From NCBI RefSeq assembly GCF_019578655.1, contig NC_063259.1, forward strand, positions 12,366,489 to 12,430,488: 64,000 nucleotides of DNA, read 5' to 3'. A model generated the notes under the pieces. It did no database searches. It was not told where the DNA came from and saw only the letters and a list, made by a program, of their open reading frames with translations. The first letter of the stretch is position 1; every line of letters starts with the position of its first letter. The position numbers and the translations under genes are program-made. This document shows, one piece after another, positions 1-11,477 of the stretch. This DNA comes from Ricinus communis (taxonomy: Eukaryota > Streptophyta > Magnoliopsida > Malpighiales > Euphorbiaceae).

Positions 1-1216
1 AAATTTTGAAAATTTTTCACTTTGTTTTGATGCTCTTACTATTGACTTGCTTTTGAAATCCTGTTTATGTCCATGTGATCGGGTAAAATCGATAGTGTTG
101 AGTCTTGCGGAAGAATGTAAGATAATTAGTTTGAGTTTTGCACTAAGTTGCTTTGGTTTATTTAATTCTGTTTTGATGATTTTTATTTGGATCCTACTCA
201 AAAAGCACACTTGTGAGAAATTGAGCCTAAATTGTAAGCATACACGTTATATGCTTTTATTTATTTCTTATTGAGAGTGCCAATTACTGTTTTTACTTTT
301 AGAACTTGCTCGGTAATGCTTATGAGGGCCACAAGGAGAGTTTAACACTTTGGTATGATAGAGGCACTTAGGTTTTTCATTCTAGCCAAATAGCTTTCAT
401 TCGTTTATTGATTCTGTAGATAACCCTTTCTTTCACCATTTTTTTTATCATATTCTATTACCACTTAGTTTTATTTTGCTTTGGGTTATGATTTTGCACA
501 TGAGTTGTTTTTATTGGGAACTTTTGTCTTGGGAATAGCTTTAGAATCTTGTAGCAGCTTACTTCAATCCAAAAAGAAATTCACTCTATTATGTGAATGT
601 TCTTCCCTTATAAAAAAAAAAGAATGAGAGGGAAAGGTGATGAAAAGAAAGAAAGTAAGTGAGCTAAACATTTTGACTTGATTCCTATTTCCCACCTTGG
701 ACTACTATCCATTGTTTACTCCTTGTGATCATTGTGACTTGTGTGCATGTCATGTATTTCATTGCAGAACACCATAGGTTCAATTCTGACCAAATTTACC
801 TACCCTTACCTAATCCCCATTACAACCCTTATAAAGACCTCTTGACATGGTTGTTGACTCTCCATAAGTGGTAGGAGTAGGATTTAAGAGCAAGCATATA
901 GTAAGTAAGGCAGTAGTTGATGCATTGAGCGATTAAACACTACCCTTTAAACACTTTGAGTGATTTAGAGTGAATCTGGTGAGGAGATGGTTCTGAATAA
1001 TTTCCTTGAGACAGTATTTTGTGAATTATTGGCATCTTGGTTGTGATACTTGAATTGATTGCTTCGTTTCTTTTTGTTTGACTTGTGCTTGTTAAGGATA
1101 TGTGCAGGAACTCTCTAGCTTGTTTGTCAGTTTAAGTATTGTTCCTTAGTGGTTTATTTTCCTTATTTTACTTTTGATTGCTTGAGGACAAGCAATGAGC
1201 TAAGTGTGGGGTTATT
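1..1216 (+). mobile_element. Athila-type gypsy, 3' end of internal region (first copy)
   Basis: This non-coding block matches 4674-5943 almost line for line, so it is a second copy of the region just before an LTR. It ends in the sequence GCTTGAGGACAAGC followed by AAGTGTGGGG, the purine-rich stretch typical of the polypurine-tract side of Athila-like 3' LTRs, and the LTR starts directly after it. The ORF at 47-274 is not conserved as protein and I do not call it a gene. The left end of this unit lies outside the window. Confidence 0.75.
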
Positions 1217-2676
1217 TGATGTGCGTAAAATATACACATCTAAATGGGGTTTTTAAGATTGATTTTATGGACATTTGGATATGAATTGGTCTCAACACTC
1301 ACCTTATACATATGTTTGTGTGCATTAGGTCCAAAAGAGGTCAAAGGATGAAAAAGGAAAGAATTGGAGCACAATTGGACGTCAAAGTACAAAGCGAGCT
1401 AAAGTACGAGCATGAGGAAGGTGAGCAGGCCGTGTTGATCGGTTCTCAACACGGTCACAAACATGGACCGTGTTACCAACACGGGGATAAACACGACCGT
1501 GTTAGACATCAAAGAAGAAGTAGATTCTAGGGAGCACGACCACAGAGAGTAACACGGCCAGGAACACCATCCCGTGTTGAGAACACGGCCAGGAACACGG
1601 CCGTGTTGGAGGCGACAGTGGGTATTAATTAAAAGAACGAAAAGAAGAGAAAAAGAGGAGGCTAGGGTTAGAACGTCCCAAAACCCTAATTTTTCTTTCT
1701 CTAAGGGTTTTCTGAGCTGAAACCAAGGGAAAAGGAGACTTGGATCAAGGTTTCAATCAGATTTCCTTGAAGAATCGAAGATTGGGCGAGGTTCATTGAT
1801 TGATTTTCAAATCGAGCAAGAGGAACAAGAATCGATTCAATTGGAGCAAAAGGATTTAGGGCTGTTTACTCTCATCCAAGGGTGTAATCGGGTTTTCTCT
1901 ACCTTTGCTTATTGTTGTAATTGAATTCTTGTATATTTTGAGAATGAACATGATTAGCTAGATTGATTAAATCCATTGGGATTTCTTTACTATGTTGGCT
2001 TGATATTATATTGTTGGATTGTTTGAGTTGGTTTTGTATTCTTCTTGTTTCAGTATTAATAAGAGTATGCATTATTCATGAGACGTTGTGAATTGTGATG
2101 TTTAGATTGCTTTATGAGATTGAGAAATCCATTTGGCAATTGGAATTTTGAATACCAAGAACTGGTTAATAATCGCTTAGAGATAAGGATAATTAACTAG
2201 CCGGATTAAGAATTAACAAAGCTTAATAGAGGCGGATTAAAGCTTAATGCTAATTTAAGAATCAATCATTAGGAAGAGATTCCAACTTTAGGTTATTAGG
2301 TTTAGGAATTCGGTTATCTCGAGAGAGAAACCGAATTCGGTTAAGAATTCATCCACGGGTAGCATAATTAGACTCACCGATCCTTTATTTTTTGTTTGAT
2401 TGCCAACTATGTTTAGATTCCCTTTGGGTTTTTCTTCTTGTCTTGATTATTTCGTTTATCAATCACTCTTGCATCTCCCTTAGGACTTAGCTTGTAGTTA
2501 ATAGTTAGTTTAGAATTTATTCATCATCCATTTTAGGTTAATATAACAAAGAACAAAGGAGTAACTCTAGGCTTTCGCTTTCCCGAGGAATACGACCTTG
2601 ATACTCGCCATTAGTGCTAGACTGCATCGATAGGTACACTGCCTTAGATTATAGCTAACACGAGTAGCACCCATCA
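1217..2676 (+). repeat. Athila-type LTR, copy 1 (shared by two units)
   Basis: The repeat starts TGATGTGCG and ends CACCCATCA, giving TG...CA ends, and is about 1.46 kb. It is matched by 5944-7346. Its first half carries a cluster of palindromic CACGGCCGTG-type modules (about 1425-1615). Its second half (GGTTAATAATCGCTTAGAG onward, and the TCGATAGG...CACTGCC end) is shared with the LTRs of the other Athila subfamily at 9.1-10.3 and 14.3-15.8 kb. Internal sequence lies on both sides, so it is a shared LTR rather than the outer edge of one element. Confidence 0.8.
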
Positions 2677-2984
2677 TATTAGCATGTTGGTTTGCCTTAT
2701 GATGGATTATGGCAAAGTTAAACTCCATATGGATAAATTGAAAATTTAATTGGTTAGAATTGGTTGGTAGTATTGTGGATTGAATTTTCTTTGCAGGACA
2801 TTGAGCGGTTTAATTTTATCAAGTTAAATCGGTCGGTTTGTCCATTTTATGCTGTTATGCTGCCAGAATTTCGTTGATCCTTAGTACTAAAAACTAGACG
2901 AGGATCAGGAGTTTACAAGAGGAGGCGGACCGATGGTTCCTCTTCCTCTTGATCGTCAGGTTCTGCACTGACTAGTTTAGGCCA
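2677..2984 (+). other. Non-coding start of the internal region
   Basis: About 300 bases between the LTR and the env-like remnant. I see no gene and no tRNA-complementary primer-binding site in it. Confidence 0.5.
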
Positions 2985-4450
2985 AATTAGACCACCGCAG
3001 CGCCATCAATTCCTACTTTTCCAAGGGCAGCCCACCTTTGAGCAGAGATATCAATCAATGAGGCACAAAGATTTGGGAAAGGGGCATAGGATAGACTAGC
3101 CAGCACTGGGAACCGTCGGACTTGCAGCTGTAGTCCACTGATATCTTGAGATGCCCCCATTTCAGCATTTGTTTGAGATAGTTGAACCAACATATAGGGA
3201 GTTGATTGTGGAGTTTGCCAACACTTTCTTTCTGTAGAGCCAGTTGCAGGACTTCCAACAATCGGATGCGATCGATTTCGGACTAGCGAGCGGTCTTTCC
3301 ACGATGAATGTCGCGTGAGTTTGGGGTACACTTGGGTTTATGGGTGATGAGGATGCAACTGGGAGGTTCGGTCGTATACACACGCTGGTGTGTCATATCC
3401 TGCGAGATGTGGGCCGAGATTTCGATGACAACGAGGATCTGATGCCGGCCACCCAAGGAGTCTAACTTGCCCGAGGGATCATGCGGTACTTGCATGCATT
3501 CTTGGCTAGGACCATCGGCGGGGGAGATAGTGGTAGTGTAGTTACCCAACCGGACTGTTTATACTTTACAACATGCATCGGCACGGTCTGTCGACATGGG
3601 ATATTTGTTGGCCGAGACGGTCAGTGCCTTCCTGCAACAACTCAAAGAAGGTATTTTTCTATTTTGGGACTTACATTACTCGACTGGCTAGGAGCTTAGG
3701 AGTTTTGGAGGAGCTGATACCACATCTGACAGAGCTGGGGGTGATGGAGACGTTGGGACTTCCCCAATTGGTTAGTATAAGGATGGTGACTCATAGGCAG
3801 GGTCCGCTAGGACCAGAGTATAAACTGAGGAATGCTCTCTTGGTAGCACTCGGAGAGGAGCGACCTGCCCCACGAGCCCATGGTACACAGGATGTCCCAC
3901 CTTTTTCTGATATTCCGGAGTCTTCCTCCAGACCATCTACTTCAGCTCCTTCTGGTTCTTCATCAGCTATTTTAGGAGTCTCTCCAATTGAGTTTAGAGA
4001 GCTGCGAGAGGTTGGCGGAGGAGTAATGACATTTCATTTGACAAGAGGCTTTTCGAGGACCTTTTGTGTCGGTGAGTTTGAGCCAGATGATGGCTCAATT
4101 TGAGAGGCAGAGGGCTATGCTTTAGGCCCTGATTGAGCAGGGAGGTAGGTTAGAGGCCTCTATGGCCAATGACATGTTTGATGATATTTTTTGCTACAGA
4201 CTTTGCACATCCACAGAGCCGGGTTCAAGCGAGCCATTTTGACATCCCTCTAGCGGATGATCCACCGGTGGCCCTCCCTCTCCGACTGAGCACCCTTCAA
4301 CACAGCAGCCTGACGAGCCTCCTATTGACGCTCGCCTCCTGGCGATCTACCGGCTCACATGTGACACTACTTCCGATCCTCAGAGAGCAGCCACTCCTCC
4401 ACCACAGACCAGCCTTGATATACCTACTGATGCACCTCTTTTCACTCTAG
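2985..4450 (+). pseudogene. Athila env-like (ATHILA ORF-1 family) remnant
   Basis: The plus strand encodes scattered pieces of the plant-specific protein that lies after integrase in Athila elements. Recognisable pieces are MRYLHAFLARTIGG (near 3481), YITRLARSLGVLEEL and LPQLVSIRMV (in the 3573-4103 frame), and a low-complexity serine/proline stretch before about 3990. The reading frame changes several times between 3010 and 4165 and there are in-frame stops, so no intact protein remains. The family is called env-like from its position only; no signal peptide or membrane segment is visible. The longer minus-strand ORFs at 2987-3549 are shadows of this region. Confidence 0.6.
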
Positions 4451-5280
4451 AGCTATAGTCAGGGCAGTCTTAGTTCTTTTTCCCTTTCATTTCTTATATT
4501 TTGTACACTGAGGACAGTGTGTCCTTCAAGTGTGGGGTGGTGATATTTATATACACTTGTTTTCGTGTTTTTATTGTTTTATATATGAAATTTAGATCCT
4601 TTTCTAGTGTGTATATCGCATTTCATTTATCCCATCTCAGTTATTTGTTTATTCTTTGTGTAATTTTTTATAAAATTTTGAAAATTTTCACTTTGTTTCA
4701 ATGCTCTTACTGTTGACTTGCTTTTGAAATCCTGTTTATATCCATGTGATCAGGTAAAACCGATAGTGTTGAGTTTTACGGAAGAATGTAAGATAATTAG
4801 TTTGAGTTCTGCACTAAGTTGCTTTGGTTTATTTAATTTTGTGTTGATGATTTTTGTTTGGAACCTACTCAAAAGCACACTTATGAGAAATTGAGCCTAA
4901 ATTGTGAGCATACACTTTATATGCTTGTATTTATTTCTTGTTGAGAGTGCCAATTACTGTCTTTACTTTTAGAACTTGCTCGGTAATGCTTATGAGGGCC
5001 ACAAGGAGAGTTTAACACTTTGGTATGATAGAGGCACTTAGATTTTTCATTCTAGCCAAATAGCCTTCATTCGTTTATTGATTCTGTAGATAACCCCTTC
5101 TTTCACCATTTTTTTTATCATATTCCATTATCACTTAGTTTTATTCTGCTTTGGGTTATGATTTTACACATGAGTTGTTTTTATTGGGAATTTGTCTTGG
5201 GAATAGCTTTGGAATCTTGTAGCAGCTTACTTCAATCCAAAAAGAAATTCACTCTATTATGTGAACGTTCTTCCCTTATG

Positions 5281-5311
<31 letters not shown>

Positions 5312-5943
5312 AAAGAAAAAAAAGAAAGAAGAAAAATATATTAAAAGAAGAATAAGAGGGAAAGGTGATGAAAAGAAAGAAAGTAAGTGAGCAAACATTT
5401 TGACTTGATTCCTATTTCCCACCTTGGACTACTGTCCATTGTTTACCCCTTGTGATCATTATGACTTGTGTGCAGGTCATGTATTTTATTGCAGAACACC
5501 ATAGGTTCAACTCTGACCAAATTTACCTACCCTTACCTAATCCCCATTACAACCCTTATAAAGACCTCTTGACATGGTTGTTGACTCTCCATAAGTGATA
5601 GGAGTAGGATTTAAGAGCAAGCATATAGTAAGTAAGGCAGTAGTTGATGCATTGAGCGATTAAACACTACCCTTTAAAAACTTTGAGTGATTTAGAGTGA
5701 ATCTGGTGAAGAGTTGGTTCTAAATAATTTTTTTGAGACAGTATTTTGTGAATTATTGGCATCTTGTTTGTGATACTTGAATTGATTGCTTCGTTTCTTT
5801 TTGTTTGACTTACGCTTGTTAAGGATATGTGCAGGAGCTCTCTAGCTTGTCTGTCAGTTTAAGTGTTGTTCCTTAGTGGTTTATTTTCCTTATTTTACTT
5901 TTGATTGCTTGAGGATAAGCAATGAGCTAAGTGTGGGGTTATT
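4451..5943 (+). mobile_element. Athila-type 3' internal region (second copy)
   Basis: From about 4674 this repeats 1-1216 and ends with the same GCTTGAGGA...AAGTGTGGGG motif before the LTR. Just upstream, near 4507-4545, is the run CACTGAGGACAGTGTG followed by AAGTGTGGGGTGG, which also occurs in the other Athila copies (near 7447 plus, near 11060-11130 minus). No protein-coding signal was found. Confidence 0.75.
5280..5345 (+). repeat. A-rich simple repeat expansion
   Basis: A run of A tracts interrupted by single G residues. The matching place in the first copy, near 611-626, holds only one short A run, so the tract expanded after the copies separated. Confidence 0.85.
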
Positions 5944-7346
5944 TGATGTGCGTAAAATACACACATCTAAATGGGGTTTTTAAGATTGATTTTATGGGCA
6001 TTTGGATGTGAATTGGTTCCCACACTCACCCTATGCGTCTGTTTGTATGCATTAGGTCCAAAAGAAGTCAAAGAGTGATAAAGGGAAGAATTGGACGTCA
6101 AAGTTGCCGAAACAAGTCGAGTTTGCACATCCCTAATTTGAACATGGCCGTGTTCCCAACACGTGCACCAACACAGCCGTGTTGGTGCATCAAACATTAA
6201 AGAAACAAAAGTTTTAGGGAGCACGGCCATAAAGAGTGAGACGGGCATCAACACCAGCCCGTGTTGGGAACACGGCCGTATTGGCGGCGATAGGGGGAAT
6301 TAGTTAAAAGAAAGAAGAGAGGAAAGAAAGAAAGGAGAGCGGGGGAGAACGTCCCAAAACCCTAATATTTCTCTCTCTAAGGGTTTTCTGAGATGAAACC
6401 AAGGAAAAAGGAGACTTGGATCAAGGTTTCAATCGGATTCCCTTCAAAGATCGAAGATTGGGTGAGGTTCATTGATTGGTTTTCAAATCGAGCAAGAGGA
6501 ACAAGAATCGATGCAATTTGAGCAAGAGGAATTGGGGCTGTTTACTCTCATCCAAGGGTGTAATCGGGTTTTCTCTACCTTTACTCATTGTTGTAATTGA
6601 ATTCTTGTGTATTTTGATAATGAACATGATTAGCTAGATTGATTAAATCCATTGGGATTTCTTTACTATGTTGGCTTAGTATTATATTGTTGGATTGTTT
6701 GGATTAGTTTTGTATTCTTCTTGCTTTCAGTATTAATAAGATAATGCATTATTCATGAGACGTTGTGAATTGTGTGTTTAGATTGCTTTGTGTGATTGAG
6801 AAGTCCATTTGGCAATTGGAATTTTGAATAGCAAGAACTGGTTAATAATCGCTTAGAGATAAGGATAATTAACTAGCCGGATTAAGAATTAACAAAGCTT
6901 AATAGAGGCGGATTAAAGCTTAATGCTAATTTAAGAATCAATCGTTAGGAAGAGATTCCAACTTTAGGTTATTAGGTTTAGGAATTCGGTTATCTCGAGA
7001 GAAACTGAATTCGGTTAAGAAATAATCACGGGTAGCATAATTAGACTCACCAATCCTTTATCTTTTGTTTGATTGCCAACTAGTTTAGGTTCCCTTTGGG
7101 TTTGCTTTCTTGTCTTGGTTATTTTAGTTATCAATTACTCATGCATCTCCCTTAGAACTTAGATTGTAGGTATTAGTTAGTTTAGAAATTATTCATCACT
7201 CATTTTAGGTTAATATAACAAAGAACAAAGGAGTAACTCTGGGCCTTTACTTTCCCGAGGAATACGACCTTGGTACTCGCCATTAGTGCTAGACTGCATC
7301 GATAGGTACACTGCCTTAGATTGTAGCTAACACAAATAGCACACAT
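5944..7346 (+). repeat. Athila-type LTR, copy 2
   Basis: This is the direct repeat of 1217-2676. It starts TGATGTGCG; the end reads CACACATAA where copy 1 has CACCCATCA. It is about 60 bases shorter, mostly through loss of palindromic modules in the first half (compare 1376-1480 with 6090-6150). The following sequence belongs to the 3' internal region of a different Athila subfamily, so this unit probably sits inside another element. Confidence 0.8.
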
Positions 7347-8853
7347 AAAACACTTTGCTTTGCCTTCTTGATATATACATTTAATATGATCTTCATTTTT
7401 CTAATGTGCTAGTTATGTACTATACCCAATTTTATTTTTCTAACACTATAGGCAGTGTTATACTCAACTGTGGGGTAGGTATCTGTGGCTCTATCCCTTG
7501 ATTGTTTAGGCAATGATAATGGACTATTCTTAGGATGTTAGGACCTAGGTTTTTCATGACATTTAAGCTTAGTTTATTCTTTCATAATTAATGACTTAAT
7601 TCACACACTAGTAGTTGATTATCCCCCTCGATTTTTTGTTCTTGAAAGCAATTTCACTGTATTCAATATGTCAATTTGACCGGGTTAAACCGGTGTTACT
7701 TGAGTTCCTTGCAAATTCACAACCTTTGACTTTGAACTTTGAGCATCCATTGCACATTATGCTCATGATTTTTCTTTTTTGAGTATGCACTGTACTTAAT
7801 TTTTTTTCTAGAACTTGCTCTGTAATGCTTGTTGAGCTTACATGAATTTTTGAATACCATTAGATGATTTGGGCAACTTAGGAATTCACCACATCTGGCC
7901 AAAAGCTTACCCTTTGTGTCCATTAGTCAGCCAGTTTTGAGCCTTAACCTTTTCTTTATGATTTACACCTATACACTACACATACACCATTCTATACATC
8001 TATCTTTCCTTTCACCTTGTATACTGAGTAATTATGTGTTATGCTTCTTCATTTATGGAATCATAGTGCCTAACTTTGTTATATATTCACTTAGTCTTTT
8101 TAGTCATTCTTTGATGCTCCCTTCAATCCAAATTGGATAACTATTCTCATTATTTATGTGACTAATCATGCAGCCCCTATATAAGCTGTTGTAATATATA
8201 TATACACATTATTCATAAATAAAAAAGAAGAAAAAGAAAAAGAAAAAGAAAAAAACAATTTTGACTTATTTCTTAGCTCTTAGCTATTCTGAATTTAATT
8301 CTTGTGAGCATCCTTTACTTCAAATAAGGCTTAGTGAGTTTTTTTTTTTGTTTTGGCATTCAGCTCCTGAAGCATTCATTTTAAATAATTGCATGATTTT
8401 TCAGTATACTTTACACTTCTATCCAAATATTCTTACCTTTACCTTAGCCACATTTCAACCCTTGTAAAGACCCTTTGATTTTGGTATTCATTTATTCGCA
8501 GTAGCGAAGATGAGATTGATGAGCAAGCTTATGGTAAATAGGTTGTGTGCAGCTGCGTTGAGGGAATTTTCTTGTTTACCTGTAAACAATATGAGTGATT
8601 TGAGAGATTCCTGTGAGGTAATGGTTCTTAGTCTTTAATGTTGAATTGTTATATAAGTTGTACTTCGAGATGGTATTATTATAGTTTTTCTTTAAAGGTG
8701 TATAATTTGTTAGTTACTTGAGTTTCATTCTTTATATGTTGAATAAGGTTGAGTTGTGAAATTTAGCATGGATTTTGAGGGGTGATTGTTGCTTGTGTAT
8801 GTATTGAGCTATGATTGCTTGAGGACAACCAAAAGCTTAAGTGTGGGGTGATT
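7347..8853 (+). mobile_element. Second Athila subfamily, 3' internal region (plus)
   Basis: A diverged relative of 4451-5943, with the same order of landmarks: a CAGTGTT...CTGTGGGGTAGG block near 7450, an ACTTGCTCTGTAATGCTT block near 7812, and GCTTGAGGACAACC plus AAGTGTGGGGTG near 8818-8850. The part 7440-8080 is also present in opposite orientation at about 10345-11100. The reading frame at 7916-8140 has a counterpart there, but both lie in non-coding repeat and hydrophobicity is their only feature. Confidence 0.65.
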
Positions 8854-9147
8854 CGATGTGCATCATTTTATACACGTTTATATGCCCAATTGTTTACATT
8901 TTTGTGCATAGTTATCTTGTTTTATGCTAGAATCACCTGTGTTTTGGTTCCTTTCATGTTTTAGGTCATTATCGATGGACATTATTAGTAATCAAGGGAA
9001 ATATGCGCAATTATGGACTATAATCCATCAAAATTGAGCAAGGACTAGTATTCCAAGGTTGAGCACGGCCTGGACTCTGGCCATGCTGAATCATCAACAC
9101 TTGACCCTTAAGAGTGCCATTTTGGCACGGTTTCCGAATAGTCTATC
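8854..9147 (+). repeat. Partial LTR of second Athila subfamily (plus, 5' part)
   Basis: This matches the reverse complement of about 15567-15848, the first part of the LTR at the other end of the complex, including GAATCACCTGT and TTTCATGTTTTAGGT. It breaks near 9147, where the sequence changes to the opposite strand of the same LTR family. Confidence 0.65.
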
Positions 9148-10344
9148 AACAATCTAAGACAGTGAACCTATCGATGCAGACTAGCACTAATGGCGAGTAT
9201 CAAGGTCGTAATCTCGGGAAAGGGTGAGCCTAGAACTACTCCAGCATCTTATGTTATCTAACCTTAACTAATAGTAAAGAAGTTACTAATCTATGATTAG
9301 GTGCAAGCTAAATGATTAACTAAATGCCATGCAATCTGCAAAGGTTTAATGAAATAATCAAGGAAATAAAGCAAACCCAAGGAAGACCTAAGCTAGTTGG
9401 ATTTTAATAAAGGTAGAAATTAGATTTATTACCAATTATGATTACCCGTGAGTGGATTGTAAATTGAATTCGAGTTCCCTCTGGAGAACATCGAATTCCT
9501 AAGCCCAAAAAACCTAAACGACAAAATCTCTTCGTAACGATTAATTTTAGGTTAGCCTTAAAATTAATCCACTGCTATTAAGAGTTGTTAATTCTTACTC
9601 TGGCTAGTTAATTACCCTTATCTCTAAGTGATTATTAACCAATTCTTGCTATTCAAAATTCCAATTACTTAATGAATTTCTCAATTACAGAAAGCAATCT
9701 AAAGAACATAATTCACAATGTCTCATGAATAATGCGATATCTTATTAATACTGAAAGCAAGAAGAATACAAAAATTAATAATCAAAATCTCATGAACATG
9801 AAGTACAATCCAACAAACAAAGGAACCCCAATGGGTTCAGCAGCTCTAGCTACTCATGCTAATGAATAAAATAAAATAAACAATAGATACATAAAAGAAA
9901 ATTGAAAACATGTACCCCCTTCTTCTTCAAATCAGATGAACAGTCTTCAACCTCAAAGTCTGAATAATGAACCTCAAATTGCCTCTTGAATGCCTCAAAA
10001 TCCACTCTTGATCTTCAATGCAATGCTTGAACCACTGAAATCCATCCTTCAATGCATGAAATGGTCTCCCAAAGTCAAGCGTCAAAGTCTAGAAAGAGAA
10101 GGCTCACATGCGTATATAAGTTCCAAGGTCAGGAATGCCGAACTCCTCAAAACAAAGCGAAAAAACCTATATAATTAATTCAGCACGGCTGTGGTCAAGC
10201 CCGTGCTCTAGGCCATGCTGAGCCTCCGAGTCCAAAATCAACCCCTTGCTCCCTGACTGTGCCCTCACCAGTGCTGAGCCACCAAGGGCCATGCTGGGGG
10301 TCGTGGTGGCCTCGAAAACCGTGCCAAAAATCTAAATTTGAAGA
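9148..10344 (-). repeat. Partial LTR of second Athila subfamily (minus, 3' part)
   Basis: This is aligned with 14345-15566 in the same orientation (for example GATGCAGACTAGCACTAATG in both). It lacks the first 280 bases of the LTR, which ends abruptly near 10344 inside the CCAAATTTGAAGATC block. That missing piece is the type of sequence present in inverted orientation at 8854-9147. Confidence 0.7.
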
Positions 10345-11477
10345 TCAAGCAGCACTATAATTCCATAAAAGAAAAAGCATATCACATAATTATCCAGCGT
10401 ACAGGGTGAAAGAGAAGACAAATGTAGAGAATAATATAAATGTAGTGTATAGGTGTAAATCATGAACAAAAGGTTAAGGCTCAAAATTGGTTGATCAATG
10501 GAAACAAAGGGTAGGCTTTTGGCCAAATATGGTGAATTCTAAGTTGCCCAAATCATTTAGTGGTATCCAAAAATTCATGTAACCTCAACAAGCATTACAG
10601 AGCAAGTTCTAGAAATAATATTAAGTATAGCGCACAATCAAACAAGAGAAATCATGAGCATAATTGCAATGGATGCTCAAATTTTAGTTCAAAAACTCAC
10701 GTTTGAAGTGGCTAAAATTTACAATTGGCTCCCAAACTGATCAATTGAATCATCACATAAATGGTATAAGAAATTGACATAATCAAAGTTCAAAGATAAA
10801 GGCTAGAAATTTACAAAGAACTCAAGCAGCACCAATTTAACCCGGCCAAAGTGACATATTGAACAAAGTGAAATTGCTTTCCAAGAATAAAAATTGAGAG
10901 GGATAATCAATTACAAGTATGTTAATTAAATCATTAATTACAAAAGAACAAACTAAGCTTAAGCGACATGAAGAACATAGGTCCTAACATCCTAACAATA
11001 TACAACACCAGTGATAGCAATTTCAAACACATCCAAAAGTCATAAGAAAGAGAAGAGAACATACGGTTTACCCACACCCACCCTACACTTGAAGAACAAA
11101 CTATCCTCAGTGTAAAACGAAGTGGGTACCCCGCATGGGATATACAAATAAAGAAAGCAAAATCAATAATATCTAGTTACATGACATGTATGAAAAATAA
11201 AGTAAATCAACGCAGAAAATAAAAAGAAGATCTGGGGGGATTGCCCTGATCATCCGCCGAGGCTGGTGGAGTGGAAATTCAGTGTGTCCTCAGAAGGAGC
11301 TGAAAATGAAAAATAAAAAATAATAGAAACTGAAAATAAAAATTAAATAAAATATGAAAACTAAAACTAAAATACTAAATAAAAGTTGGGGTGCCTCCCA
11401 AAAGTGCTTCTTTTTGTTTCTCGAGTCATTTAGTTGGATTTAGTGATAACTCCCTGCATGTGCGGGTTTGACATATG
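10345..11477 (-). mobile_element. 3' internal region of the minus Athila element
   Basis: Non-coding. On the minus strand it carries the GAAGCACTTTTGGGAGGC motif near 11390-11415 and a CACTGAGGATAGTTTG...AAGTGTAGGGTGGGTG motif near 11070-11120, both usual before Athila 3' LTRs. Its left part pairs with 7440-8080 in inverted orientation. Confidence 0.65.

Larger units (their letters stand above)
1217..7346 (+). mobile_element. Non-autonomous Athila-type gypsy unit
   Basis: The unit is LTR 1217-2676, internal region 2677-5943, LTR 5944-7346. The 3.3 kb internal region has no recognisable gag, protease, reverse transcriptase or integrase, only a decayed env-like region and a long untranslated 3' part. 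No primer-binding site follows the left LTR, unlike the minus element at 14.3 kb, so the gap probably removed everything from the LTR edge through integrase. The copy cannot be autonomous. Confidence 0.75.

Noticed and set aside
2987..3549. Overlapping minus-strand ORFs of 68-114 codons
   Set aside because: They are antisense shadows of the plus-strand env-like remnant, share no conserved start and match no family.
7916..8140. Hydrophobic 74-residue ORF repeated in inverted orientation at 10332-10526
   Set aside because: Both lie in a non-coding 3' region of Athila elements; the match is that of repeat DNA, and the frame ends differ.
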